This document shows, one piece after another, positions 51,992-58,789 of a stretch of DNA of 64,000 nucleotides (positions within the stretch are counted from its first letter, which is position 1; the number at the start of each line of letters is the position of its first letter). The stretch covers positions 124,001 through 188,000 of the forward strand of contig DAHUXH010000007.1 in assembly GCA_027307235.1 (NCBI GenBank). The letters run 5' to 3'. Made by a program: the position numbers and the translations under genes. This DNA comes from Vulcanimicrobiota bacterium (lineage in GTDB: Bacteria; Vulcanimicrobiota; Vulcanimicrobiia; Vulcanimicrobiales; Vulcanimicrobiaceae). A model generated the notes under the pieces. That model searched no databases. It was not told the origin of the DNA and saw nothing but the letters and a program-made list of their open reading frames with translations.

Positions 51992-52466
51992 GCTGCGCCT
52001 TCGCTTCTTCTTGCGCGTGGTACGTTTGCTCGATCTCGCGCGCGATGGTCGTGAGCAGCTTGCGCGCGGTTGCTGACGCGATCCGGTTGCCGAGCATCGC
52101 GTCGAACGCAGCGCCGGCGATGCCTCCCGGCGGCCGGTAATCCCCGCGCAACTCGAGGATGCTGCTCACGTAGTTTTCGTCGGCGCGGACCGTGATCTCG
52201 CCGTCAAAATCCGGGAACGGGCCACCGCCCTTGGGCGTCCAATGCACGCGCCAGGGCTCATCGAAATGGTTGGGATCGGAGCCGCGATGGTAAGTCGCCA
52301 GCACCTCGCGGTGGATGCCGCCCTCGGCCGACCGGCCGGCCGGAAGCGTGAGCGTGATCGTCGTCGGCTCACGCGTGCCCGCACGCGCCGAGAGCCAATC
52401 GCTCAGGAATTTGCGCGCGAGCCGGTATGGGGTCTTGACGAGGACACGCTGGTACAGTTCCGTCAT
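51978..52466 (-). CDS. SRPBCC-like protein 2
   Basis: 162 residues from ATG 52466; an earlier start at 52601 adds a run without fold. Same pattern: VHWTPKGGGPFPDFDGEITVR, YVSSILELRGDYRPPGGIAGAAFDAML (in part), and a helix ending ARKLLTTIAREIEQTYHAQ. It overlaps protein 1 by 14 bases. The segment GRIHREVLATYHRGSDPNHFDEPW is not in the other copies. Together with protein 1 it is transcribed with the oxidase genes. Ligand unknown. Confidence 0.72.
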   Translation of the reverse strand: MTELYQRVLVKTPYRLARKFLSDWLSARAGTREPTTITLTLPAGRSAEGGIHREVLATYHRGSDPNHFDEPWRVHWTPKGGGPFPDFDGEITVRADENYVSSILELRGDYRPPGGIAGAAFDAMLGNRIASATARKLLTTIAREIEQTYHAQEEAKAQRASD

Positions 52467-52594
52467 GCGCCCCGATCCTATCGCGAGCGGACGAAGACGT
52501 GAGGAACGGATCGCGGGGCGCATTCTCAGGTTATTCACAATCCCGCGATGACGTTTCACCAGCGCTTCCGCGCGGTTGGGTATCGTGTGCGTGA

Positions 52595-53074
52595 ATGACA
52601 AGGATCACTCGCACCACGCTCGTCAAAGCGCCGCTCAGCTCGGTCATGGAGTACGTCGGTGACTTCTTCCGGCAGGAGTCGGTGTTGCGCGTCGAGACCG
52701 TCGCGAGGGTCTCGGCGCCCGTGATCGTCGCCTACGAACTGATCGACGATGCAACCGACGTCGTGCGCAGACACGACGCGTGTGCGATCCGCTGGCGCCC
52801 GAACCGCCGGTTCTTTCCGGGCTTTCGCGGTGTCATCACGGCGCGTCCACATTTCGCGCGAGCGTGTCTGTCGCTGGAAGGTGAGTACGTGCCTCCGGGG
52901 GGCATGGCCGGGGCGATCTTCGACGCGTTGGTCGGGCGGTGGATCGCTCGCGACAGTCTCGGGCGTCTGCTCCGGGAAGTGGCGGACTACGCCGAGTCGC
53001 GATACCGTCAATTTGAGTCAGGCTCGCCGACGATCGAACAACTGAACACGCGTCCACCGGCGCCGCCGCGATGA
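52595..53074 (+). CDS. SRPBCC-like protein 3
   Basis: 159 residues, divergent from protein 2 by 128 bases. Opens with TRITRTTLVKAPLSSVMEYVGDF, then RWRPNRRFFPGFRGVITARP, SLEGEYVPPGGMAGAIFDALVGRWIARDSLGRLLREVADY (in part), the shared core motif. Of the three it has the most complete fold. It overlaps the pseudo-receiver gene by ATGA, so they are translated together. This links the SRPBCC fold to a signalling gene. Confidence 0.75.
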   Translation: MTRITRTTLVKAPLSSVMEYVGDFFRQESVLRVETVARVSAPVIVAYELIDDATDVVRRHDACAIRWRPNRRFFPGFRGVITARPHFARACLSLEGEYVPPGGMAGAIFDALVGRWIARDSLGRLLREVADYAESRYRQFESGSPTIEQLNTRPPAPPR

Positions 53075-53439
53075 CGGTCCTCATCATCGAGCCGGACAGC
53101 CGCTTGGCGATGTCGCTGTGCGAGGTGCTGCTGGACGAGGGCTACTCCGCTGTGGTGCGATCGACGCTGCTCTCCGCGCGTGAATACATGGAACGCGAAA
53201 ACCCGGCATTGCTGTTACTCGAAAGCCGCCTGCCCGACGGTGACGGCTGCGCGTTCCTGTCGTCGGCTCGCATCCGGCGCCGTATCCCGGCCATCGTGTT
53301 CGCGCCGCGAGGCGCCTTCGGTGAGAGCGTGCGCGCACTCGAAGCCGGCGCCGATGATTTCATGACGTGGCCGATTTCGCCGCGCGAGGTGGTGGCGCGC
53401 GTTCGCGCTCTGGCGCGCAGAATCGATTTTTCGCGTTGA
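53071..53439 (+). CDS. Pseudo-receiver protein
   Basis: 122 residues, a full receiver fold but with the active site replaced: phosphoacceptor Asp is Glu (LLLLESRLPDGDG), the switch Thr is Ala (VFAPRGA) and the Lys is Trp (MTWPISPRE). The next gene has the normal D, T and K at the same places and shares SPREVVARVRA and LPDG, so this is a diverged tandem copy. Glu at that site can imitate phosphorylation in some receivers, so it may be always on or act as a docking partner. Confidence 0.83.
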   Translation: MTVLIIEPDSRLAMSLCEVLLDEGYSAVVRSTLLSAREYMERENPALLLLESRLPDGDGCAFLSSARIRRRIPAIVFAPRGAFGESVRALEAGADDFMTWPISPREVVARVRALARRIDFSR

Positions 53440-53462
53440 ACGTGGTATCATCGGGAGCAACG

Positions 53463-54155
53463 ATGCCTGCTCAGAAGCGCATTCTGTTGGTCGATGACGA
53501 ACCGCAAATCGTCGAAGTTCTCAACGCGTATCTCCAGCGTGAGGGATTTGAGACGATTGTTCGCGATACCGTCGCTTCCGCAATTGCGGCGGTGGAAGAA
53601 GAACGCCCCGACCTGATGATCCTCGACATCAATCTGCCCGACGGCAGCGGTTTGGACGTGATGCGTGATTACGGAGCCGACCGCGCCATACCTACGCTGC
53701 TGCTGACCGCGCGTACCGATGAAGTCGATCGCATCGTCGGACTCGAGATGGGCGCCGACGATTACATCACCAAGCCGTTCTCACCGCGCGAAGTCGTTGC
53801 CCGCGTTCGCGCGGTATTTCGGCGCATCAAGAACGCGGCGGAGTCCTCGAACGCGGCCGTGTTGAGAATTCGCGAGCTCGAAATCGATCCGGCCGCACGC
53901 AGCGTTCATGTGGCATCCGTGCCGGTCTCGCTGACGCGCTCCGAATTCGATATTCTGCTGGTGCTTGCGGAATCACCCGATCACGTGTTTTCACGCGCGC
54001 AGATGCTCGATCGCATCAACGACGACGGATCGATCTACGAGCGCACGCTCGATCGGCACGTCAACAATCTCCGCAAGAAGATCGAACCGGATCCCGCCAA
54101 CCCGTCGTACGTCATCACCGTCTACGGAGTCGGCTACAAGCTCAAGCGCTCATGA
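53463..54155 (+). CDS. Response regulator, OmpR/PhoB family
   Basis: 230 residues from ATG 53463, GGGAG 6 bases upstream. Receiver: LLVDDEPQIVEVL, LMILDINLPDGSGLDV with Asp, LLLTAR with Thr, ITKPFSPREVVARV with Lys. The winged-helix domain shows VSLTRSEFDILLVLAES and RTLDRHVNNLRKKIEPDP, ending ITVYGVGYKLK. It is likely phosphorylated by the kinase that overlaps it downstream. Genes upstream (pseudo-receiver, SRPBCC 3) may be its regulated or accessory partners. Possible targets include the divergent oxidase genes, inferred only from position. Confidence 0.93.
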   Translation: MPAQKRILLVDDEPQIVEVLNAYLQREGFETIVRDTVASAIAAVEEERPDLMILDINLPDGSGLDVMRDYGADRAIPTLLLTARTDEVDRIVGLEMGADDYITKPFSPREVVARVRAVFRRIKNAAESSNAAVLRIRELEIDPAARSVHVASVPVSLTRSEFDILLVLAESPDHVFSRAQMLDRINDDGSIYERTLDRHVNNLRKKIEPDPANPSYVITVYGVGYKLKRS

Positions 54156-54913
54156 CTGCCGATCGGCGACCGGCTGAGGATGCCGTGCTGCATGCCATCG
54201 ACCTGGCGATGCTGCGCGAGTTCGATGCCGCCAAAGCCGTGCTCGAGCCGGTCGACGATCCGCTAGCCGACCGGCTGTTCGAATGGATCTCGGCTGCCGA
54301 ACGACGAGCGCGGCGAGAAGCCGAGCGGCAGAGCGAACTGCGCCATGAAATCGGCAACGCGCTCTCCATCGTGCAGGCGAACCTCGAGGGCATCATCGAC
54401 GGAATCTTGGAGCCGACTCCGGCGCGGATGACGGGCATTCACGATGCGCTGACCACCGCCGGTGGGCTGCTCGACGGGTGGCGCGAGGGACGTTTTGGTG
54501 AACGCGAGCGAACCAGTGTACGCATCGACACCTTCAACATCTGTCAGATCGTCGAGTCCCAAGTCGCGCTCGTCTCCGGCATGGCTGCGGCCAAGAACGT
54601 GCGCGTCATCCACGATCGGTGCGGCACGCGCCACGACGGCTGCACGTTCTTCCGTGGCGATAGCGATCGTATCGGACAAATTCTGCGCGACGTGCTGATC
54701 AATGCCGTTCGTCTTACGCCGCCGGGCGGTGCGGTAACGCTCGGATGCGATCGTCCCGACGGTGAACTCATCCTGTCGGTCGCCGGTACGGCCAAGAGTC
54801 AATCGGCCGTGTCCGAACCGCTCGACGCAATCGGCGGCGAGCTTCGCACCCTCTCAAACGACGCCGCCGGCACCACCTTCACCCTAAAACTCCCCGGCAT
54901 CGCCCTACTCTAA
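54152..54913 (+). CDS. Reduced histidine kinase without membrane or sensor domain
   Basis: 253 residues, overlapping the regulator by ATGA. No membrane helix. A short N-terminal region is followed by a His-box-like helix LRHEIGNALSIVQANLEGI (His about residue 65; HEIGN instead of HELRTP). The ATPase region has an N box (LRDVLINAVRLTPPGG) but no G1 Asp-x-Gly; the place reads LSVAGTAKSQ. G2 is weak (NDAAGTTF). The family place is uncertain: it could be a soluble kinase or a phosphotransfer protein (Spo0B-like H-x-x-x-N). Soluble kinases sense intracellular partners. Confidence 0.78.
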   Translation: MTADRRPAEDAVLHAIDLAMLREFDAAKAVLEPVDDPLADRLFEWISAAERRARREAERQSELRHEIGNALSIVQANLEGIIDGILEPTPARMTGIHDALTTAGGLLDGWREGRFGERERTSVRIDTFNICQIVESQVALVSGMAAAKNVRVIHDRCGTRHDGCTFFRGDSDRIGQILRDVLINAVRLTPPGGAVTLGCDRPDGELILSVAGTAKSQSAVSEPLDAIGGELRTLSNDAAGTTFTLKLPGIALL

Positions 54914-54970
54914 AAAGCGACGTGTACCACGTACACGAGCTTCGTCGCAACGAAGGCCTCCGACCGTCAT
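54914..54970. repeat. Partial copy of the 104-base palindromic element
   Basis: GTGTACCACGTACACGAGC followed by TTCGTCGCAACGAAGGCCT resembles the centre and one arm of the 104-base element next door, with the left outer arm missing. It adjoins the stop of the reduced kinase gene. Confidence 0.55.
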
Positions 54971-55074
54971 GAGGAAGCTGTGATTTTCGTCAGGCCGAGG
55001 CGCGAAGAGGCGAAGTGTACTACGGTACACGAGCCTCTTCGCAACGACGGCCTGGCGAAAATCACAGCTTCCTC
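54971..55074. repeat. 104-base palindromic intergenic element, copy B
   Basis: Outer arms GAGGAAGCTGTGATTTTCG / CGAAAATCACAGCTTCCTC pair over 19 bases. CAGGCCG / CGGCCTG and GCGAAGAGGC / GCCTCTTCGC follow toward the centre GTGTACTACGGTACAC. It sits between two convergent genes, and its right end covers the stop codon of the repeat protein. Confidence 0.88.
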
Positions 55075-55927
55075 AAGGGGTGGACCATTGTTGGGTGCCC
55101 GTGGCGTCATAAATCGCCAAGCCGCTGGCGTGATTGTCGAAGACGCCGAAGTAGCCGCGTTCGGCGTTGTTTCCATCTCGCAGCCGAATGTAGGGATCGG
55201 CTTGCGCCTCGATGTCGACGATCGCCTTGCCGGTGGCGCCGTTGAGAAAGACCAGCGGACTGTCCTCGCTCGACAGTCCGAAGTAAATGCGCTCGATCTC
55301 TCGTTCCGACAGTCGCAAGAACGGCTTGGTCTGTCCTTCGAGCGAGACCGATTCCTTGCCGGCAGCGTCAAACATGCGCAGCAGGCCGTCACCGTCGCTG
55401 CTCATGCCGATCACGGCGCGTTCATTGACGCCGTCGTAGAACCGTAGACGCGGCTTGGCCGTGCCCGCAAGGTAGACGAGGTCCTTGCCGTCGGCGTTCA
55501 TCTCTTCGACGAACGGCGTGCCGTCGTCGCCGAGTCCGAGCCACTGGCGCGGGTTTGCATCTTTGTCGTGAAAAACGAGCTGCGCGGTTTGTTTGGGAGC
55601 GAGATACGATTCCAAGCGCAGCGTTCCCGACGCGTCATAGAGATTGAGCGCCGGTTGATCGTGGGTGTTGTACCCCAGGCGCAGGCGTTTGGTTCCGTTG
55701 GCATCGGTCAGGAGCAGTCCGGTGTCGTCGATGCGCACGCGCACGTGTCCGTTCGTATCGCGAATGGCGATCGGTCCGCTCGTCGCCGGTTGCTGCGATG
55801 CGCCGACCGCGCTGACAGCGAGCAGCGCCGCGGTCGCGGCGATGGCGCCCCAGCGCGAGCGTTGCGCGCTGCGCTCCAACTGCTCGATGCGCCGTTCAAG
55901 CGCGAGAATATCGGTGGAATCAGCCAT
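55073..55927 (-). CDS. Membrane-anchored repeat protein of unknown function
   Basis: 284 residues from ATG 55927. An N-terminal coiled-coil-like stretch (ILALERRIEQLERSAQ) precedes one membrane helix (about 28-46, WGAIAATAALLAVSAVGAS). The outside part is a chain of about ten short repeats of about 20 residues, roughly R-L-x-x-x-x-x-x-G-x-x-x-x-x-L-x-x-x-D-G, for example IRDTNGHVRVRIDDTG, KRLRLGYNTHDQPAL, RLESYLAPKQTAQLVF and RLRFYDGVNERAVIG. Such strands-and-turns repeats could form a beta-solenoid fibre. It was not recognised as a named family. A palindromic element follows the stop. Confidence 0.72.
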   Translation of the reverse strand: MADSTDILALERRIEQLERSAQRSRWGAIAATAALLAVSAVGASQQPATSGPIAIRDTNGHVRVRIDDTGLLLTDANGTKRLRLGYNTHDQPALNLYDASGTLRLESYLAPKQTAQLVFHDKDANPRQWLGLGDDGTPFVEEMNADGKDLVYLAGTAKPRLRFYDGVNERAVIGMSSDGDGLLRMFDAAGKESVSLEGQTKPFLRLSEREIERIYFGLSSEDSPLVFLNGATGKAIVDIEAQADPYIRLRDGNNAERGYFGVFDNHASGLAIYDATGTQQWSTP

Positions 55928-56060
55928 GTCAGCCCCTCCGCTTCCGCAAGTGTGGCCGTTATATCGCACCGGATCGCTTTCTGCAATGGTTCGGAATGAC
56001 TACCGGAGGGCGGTGACCAATGGAGTCCCATCGTTTCTTGCTCACGCTTGGAGGTATAAC

Positions 56061-56462
56061 GTGCGCATTCACACGTTCACCGCGGTGCTAGCCCTCGGAG
56101 CGATCCTCATGGCAGGATGCTCGTCCAACAAATCGAGTGAAAACGCCGGCGGCACAACGGCGACGCAGCAAGCGTCGGCGGCGCCGGCGCCGGCGGCGAG
56201 CGCGGCTGCCATGAGTCACGTCGCGCCCGGCGACGCGGGGCACGGCAAGCAGATCTTCATGCAAGACTGCTCGTCCTGTCACGGAGCGCATGGTGAAGGC
56301 GGCATCGGTCCCGCGCTTACGAATGAGAGTTCGCGTAAGAATCTAGCCGCGGCGATCGCATGGATCGAAGACCCAAAACCGCCGATGCCCAAACTCTACC
56401 CTAGCCCGCTCACCGAAAAAGACGTTACCGACGTCGCCACTTTCGTTGAATCCCTAAAGTAA
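56061..56462 (+). CDS. Cytochrome c lipoprotein
   Basis: 133 residues from GTG 56061 with GGAGG 7 bases upstream. Lipobox ILMAGC, an Ala/Thr/Gln linker (about 20-55), and a c-type heme motif CSSCHGAHGEGG (about 73-78). The distal ligand is probably Met in PPMPKLYP. The closing helix is EKDVTDVATFVESLK. A small periplasmic electron carrier, related in layout to the cytochrome lipoprotein at 12.4 kb. A 104-base palindrome starts one base after the stop. Confidence 0.9.
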   Translation: MRIHTFTAVLALGAILMAGCSSNKSSENAGGTTATQQASAAPAPAASAAAMSHVAPGDAGHGKQIFMQDCSSCHGAHGEGGIGPALTNESSRKNLAAAIAWIEDPKPPMPKLYPSPLTEKDVTDVATFVESLK

Positions 56463-56566
56463 CGGGAAGCTCTGTTTTCCGCCATGCCTTCGTTGCGGAG
56501 AGGCTTGTGTACCGTAGTACACTGCGCCTCTCCGCGCCTCGGCCTGACGGAAAACAGAACTTCCCG
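56463..56566. repeat. 104-base palindromic intergenic element, copy C (reverse orientation)
   Basis: Outer arms CGGGAAGCTCTGTTTTCCG / CGGAAAACAGAACTTCCCG pair with one mismatch. Read on the minus strand, it matches copies A and B: CGTCAGGCCGAGGCGCGG-AGAGGC, centre GTGTACTACGGTACAC, then GCCTCTCCGC. GGAGAGGC/GCCTCTCC replaces GAAGAGGC/GCCTCTTC of copy B, a paired change. It fills the gap between the convergent cytochrome and HDO genes. Confidence 0.88.
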
Positions 56567-56573
56567 TCGCGCG

Positions 56574-57344
56574 TTACGCAGCAGCTAGCTTCAGGCGGTC
56601 GGCTTCTAAGCCGTTCCAGAAGGTGGCGACGGCGTCGAGCATGGCTTGCGCGGCGACGAGGAAGCGTTGCGCGTCGAAGGTGGGATCCACGGCGACCAGC
56701 GCGAGTTCGTCGTCGGTGTGCTCGGCGTGCGTCTCTTCGAGCATGTCGTGCCACGTCCAGAATCCGAGCGGCAACTCGGCGATGCGCTCTGCCTTGATGC
56801 GCTTCAGACCGGAGATCAGTTCTTTCCAGAATCCGGCCGCCGCCCAGTGTTCGATGGCGAACGACGCGCCGGCAGCCGTCGACGGATCATCCGAGCCGTA
56901 CCATTCCATCAACGCGTCGCAGAACGCGAGCGTGCTCGGGGTGCCGAAGCGGCGCTTGCCGATCTGCGCGAAGTCGAGTCCCAATACCCTGGCGAACTCG
57001 GTCAGCCATTCGAAGTGCCCGGCGCGAAAGCGGAACGTCCCCCCTTCGACCGTCCCCTCCTTGGTGAACGAGACGCCGAGTTCGTTGAGCAGAATCTCCT
57101 TGCCGGCGCGATATTGTGCGAGGTCCGGCGCGTTGATGCACTTGCGCAACTGCGCTTCCATGAAGAGATGGCTGAAGACCGAGAACTGCAGCGTGAAATG
57201 ACGCAGCTGTTCGTCAGTGGCCTCGCCGCGCGCAAACCACGTCGTGAACGCATTGCGAACGACGATCGGATGCGCACCGATGCGATCGTTGACCGCTGCA
57301 CGCAATTCGTCTAGACCGGTTTCGGGGCGGGGTTCGGTGATCAC
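56574..57344 (-). CDS. Heme-oxygenase-like diiron (HDO) protein, PqqC/CADD-like
   Basis: 256 residues from GTG 57344 with AAGGAG 5 bases upstream. The all-helical TENA/PqqC-type fold is suggested by long helices and by candidate metal ligands: Glu88 (NELG), His110 and Glu112 (AGHFEW), Glu165-His166 (AIEHW), and His199 plus Glu203/Glu204/His206 (WHDMLEETHAEH). Members of this group oxidise small molecules or peptides with two irons; the closest described ones are PqqC-like and CADD, which makes p-aminobenzoate from its own tyrosine. Which one applies here is unknown. The gene lies directly behind a tyrosine-rich mini-gene and a terminator, which suggests attenuation. No cofactor pathway gene is near. 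Confidence 0.72.
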   Translation of the reverse strand: MITEPRPETGLDELRAAVNDRIGAHPIVVRNAFTTWFARGEATDEQLRHFTLQFSVFSHLFMEAQLRKCINAPDLAQYRAGKEILLNELGVSFTKEGTVEGGTFRFRAGHFEWLTEFARVLGLDFAQIGKRRFGTPSTLAFCDALMEWYGSDDPSTAAGASFAIEHWAAAGFWKELISGLKRIKAERIAELPLGFWTWHDMLEETHAEHTDDELALVAVDPTFDAQRFLVAAQAMLDAVATFWNGLEADRLKLAAA

Positions 57345-57362
57345 GATCTCTCCTTGACGGCA

Positions 57363-57396
57363 GAAAAAAACCGCCTCGCGTCGGCGAGGCGGTTTT
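57363..57396 (-). terminator. Rho-independent terminator between mini-gene and HDO gene (candidate attenuator)
   Basis: Minus-strand hairpin CCGCCTCGC / GCGAGGCGG (9 pairs, 4-base loop), extended by AAAA/TTTT, then a run of seven T. It lies 25 bases after the mini-gene stop and ends 8 bases before the HDO ribosome site, so transcription into the HDO gene must pass it. Confidence 0.9.
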
Positions 57397-57420
57397 GAAG
57401 GCGTTTGAGCTGTTCTGTTC

Positions 57421-57504
57421 TTACGCGAGCAATACCGTTCTCGACCGACTCTCTGCGGAGTAGCCGTAATAGTAATAACCATAGGCGTAGGTGCGAACGA
57501 GCAT
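57421..57504 (-). CDS. 27-residue tyrosine-rich mini-gene (candidate leader peptide)
   Basis: Reads MLVRTYAYGYYYYGYSAESR followed by SRTVLLA and a stop. Seven of 27 codons are Tyr (positions 6, 8, 10-13 and 15). It has no ribosome-binding site; a sigma70-like promoter puts the transcript start about 4 bases before ATG, so it would be translated as a leaderless mRNA. A terminator and the HDO gene follow. Two readings fit: a leader peptide in a tyrosine attenuator, or a small precursor peptide for the HDO enzyme. I favour the first. Confidence 0.6.
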   Translation of the reverse strand: MLVRTYAYGYYYYGYSAESRSRTVLLA

Positions 57505-57514
57505 CTTAGGGCGC

Positions 57515-57543
57515 ACTGTAGCAGATTCAGCGCGAGCGTGCAA
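57515..57543 (-). promoter_or_regulatory. Sigma70-like promoter for the mini-gene and HDO gene
   Basis: On the minus strand, TTGCAC (57543-57538) and TACAGT (57520-57515) are separated by exactly 17 bases. The predicted start is near 57508, just 4 bases before the mini-gene ATG. It lies at the 3' end of the protease gene. Confidence 0.6.
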
Positions 57544-58708
57544 GAGGGGGGACGAGCACGATCGAGCCCGACGCGGCCTTCCCAGCGCGCAGATAGGTGA
57601 CGGTGACGCGCGGATGGGTCGCATCGGCGAGCCGGTCGCGTATGGCTGAGACCGGCATGCCGGCCGCCGGCGCGCCGTCGATAGCGGTGATGACGTCGCC
57701 CGCGCGCAGCCCGGCGCGAGCCGCCGCGCCGGCGGTTTCGACGAACTGCACGACCTTCTCGCCGCTCGCGCCCAGTGCGAGCCACATGCCCGATCCGTCG
57801 TACCGGTCGGGTGCGGAGAAGAGCGCGCCATCACGCACCCAGAGCGTCGTGTTGGCGAAATCGACGATGAGGTCGAACCGTTTGAGGAAACCGCCGCCGA
57901 TGACGCCGTCGAAATTCGGATCGAGGTGCTCGCGCTGCATCGAGAGGACGATCGACGTGTTGGTGAGATGCAGCGGGCCCGCCGCGAAGGACGAGACGGG
58001 TATCACGCGTCCCAACACCGGCCCCCCAGCGACGAATCCCGGAACGGTCTGCACGTAGCGCAGGATCGTCGATGTCGACGGATGGCGGCGGTCGAGGTGA
58101 TGGCGCTGCCAAAACGGCGCGTAGAGCGTCAGCGTCGAGCGATCGCCGGTGTCGATGAAGAACCGTGCGCGGACCCCGTCCACTGTGCCTTCGACGGCCG
58201 GAGCGCCTTCGACCAGATGGAACTTCAGCGGCGTCATGCCGGACTTGGGAACCGCGTGCGGCGCCACTGTGAGCAGCTTGCGCGCGTAGTCGATGCGCAC
58301 CGCGTAGCGATCGAAGAGCTGCGATCCGATGAAACCATCGAAGTGTTCGAAACCGTTGAGGCGGCGGAAGTCCTCCAACGCGCTCGGAAGCACGATGAAC
58401 GGCAGATGTTCGAGCGATGCGTTCGCGACGGTGACGTTCGACAGCGTTCCGATCCCCGCACCGGTCGGGCGGTGCGCAACACGCAACTGCGCCGCCGCTT
58501 TCGGAAGCAGTTCGATCGTGTCGGCACCGCTGACGTCGAGCATCATCGAGAATGGGCCTTGCCCGTTGATACGCACCGGGACGATGATCCGCTGGTCCAC
58601 CAACGAGAACGGTACGGTGGCGCAGCGTGCGCCGCAGCCGGTGGCTCGCGCCGGCGACCACGCCAGCGCGGCAAGAACGCAACAGAGAAGTGCCGAGAGC
58701 AAGCGCAT
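57527..58708 (-). CDS. Secreted aspartic (retropepsin-like) protease with PDZ domain
   Basis: 393 residues with signal peptide (LLSALLCCVLAALAWSPARA). Two aspartic-protease-like halves follow: the first has MMLDVSGADTIE, where the usual D-T-G reads D-V-S-G, and the second has ARFFIDTGDRST with an intact D-T-G. LDPNFDGVIGGGFLKRFDLIVDF matches the flap/closing strand of retropepsin-like proteins (in part). The C-terminal 85 residues form a PDZ domain (GAAARAGLRAGDVITAIDG). Such proteins are periplasmic and process other proteins. One half may be inactive, so activity needs proof. Confidence 0.86.
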   Translation of the reverse strand: MRLLSALLCCVLAALAWSPARATGCGARCATVPFSLVDQRIIVPVRINGQGPFSMMLDVSGADTIELLPKAAAQLRVAHRPTGAGIGTLSNVTVANASLEHLPFIVLPSALEDFRRLNGFEHFDGFIGSQLFDRYAVRIDYARKLLTVAPHAVPKSGMTPLKFHLVEGAPAVEGTVDGVRARFFIDTGDRSTLTLYAPFWQRHHLDRRHPSTSTILRYVQTVPGFVAGGPVLGRVIPVSSFAAGPLHLTNTSIVLSMQREHLDPNFDGVIGGGFLKRFDLIVDFANTTLWVRDGALFSAPDRYDGSGMWLALGASGEKVVQFVETAGAAARAGLRAGDVITAIDGAPAAGMPVSAIRDRLADATHPRVTVTYLRAGKAASGSIVLVPPLARSR

Positions 58709-58789
58709 GGGCGTAGGATCGCAACCCCATCGTCAGATTCCTGCACGTCATGGAAAGCGAAAATGCTGCCGTGAGCGAAGAACGTATGT

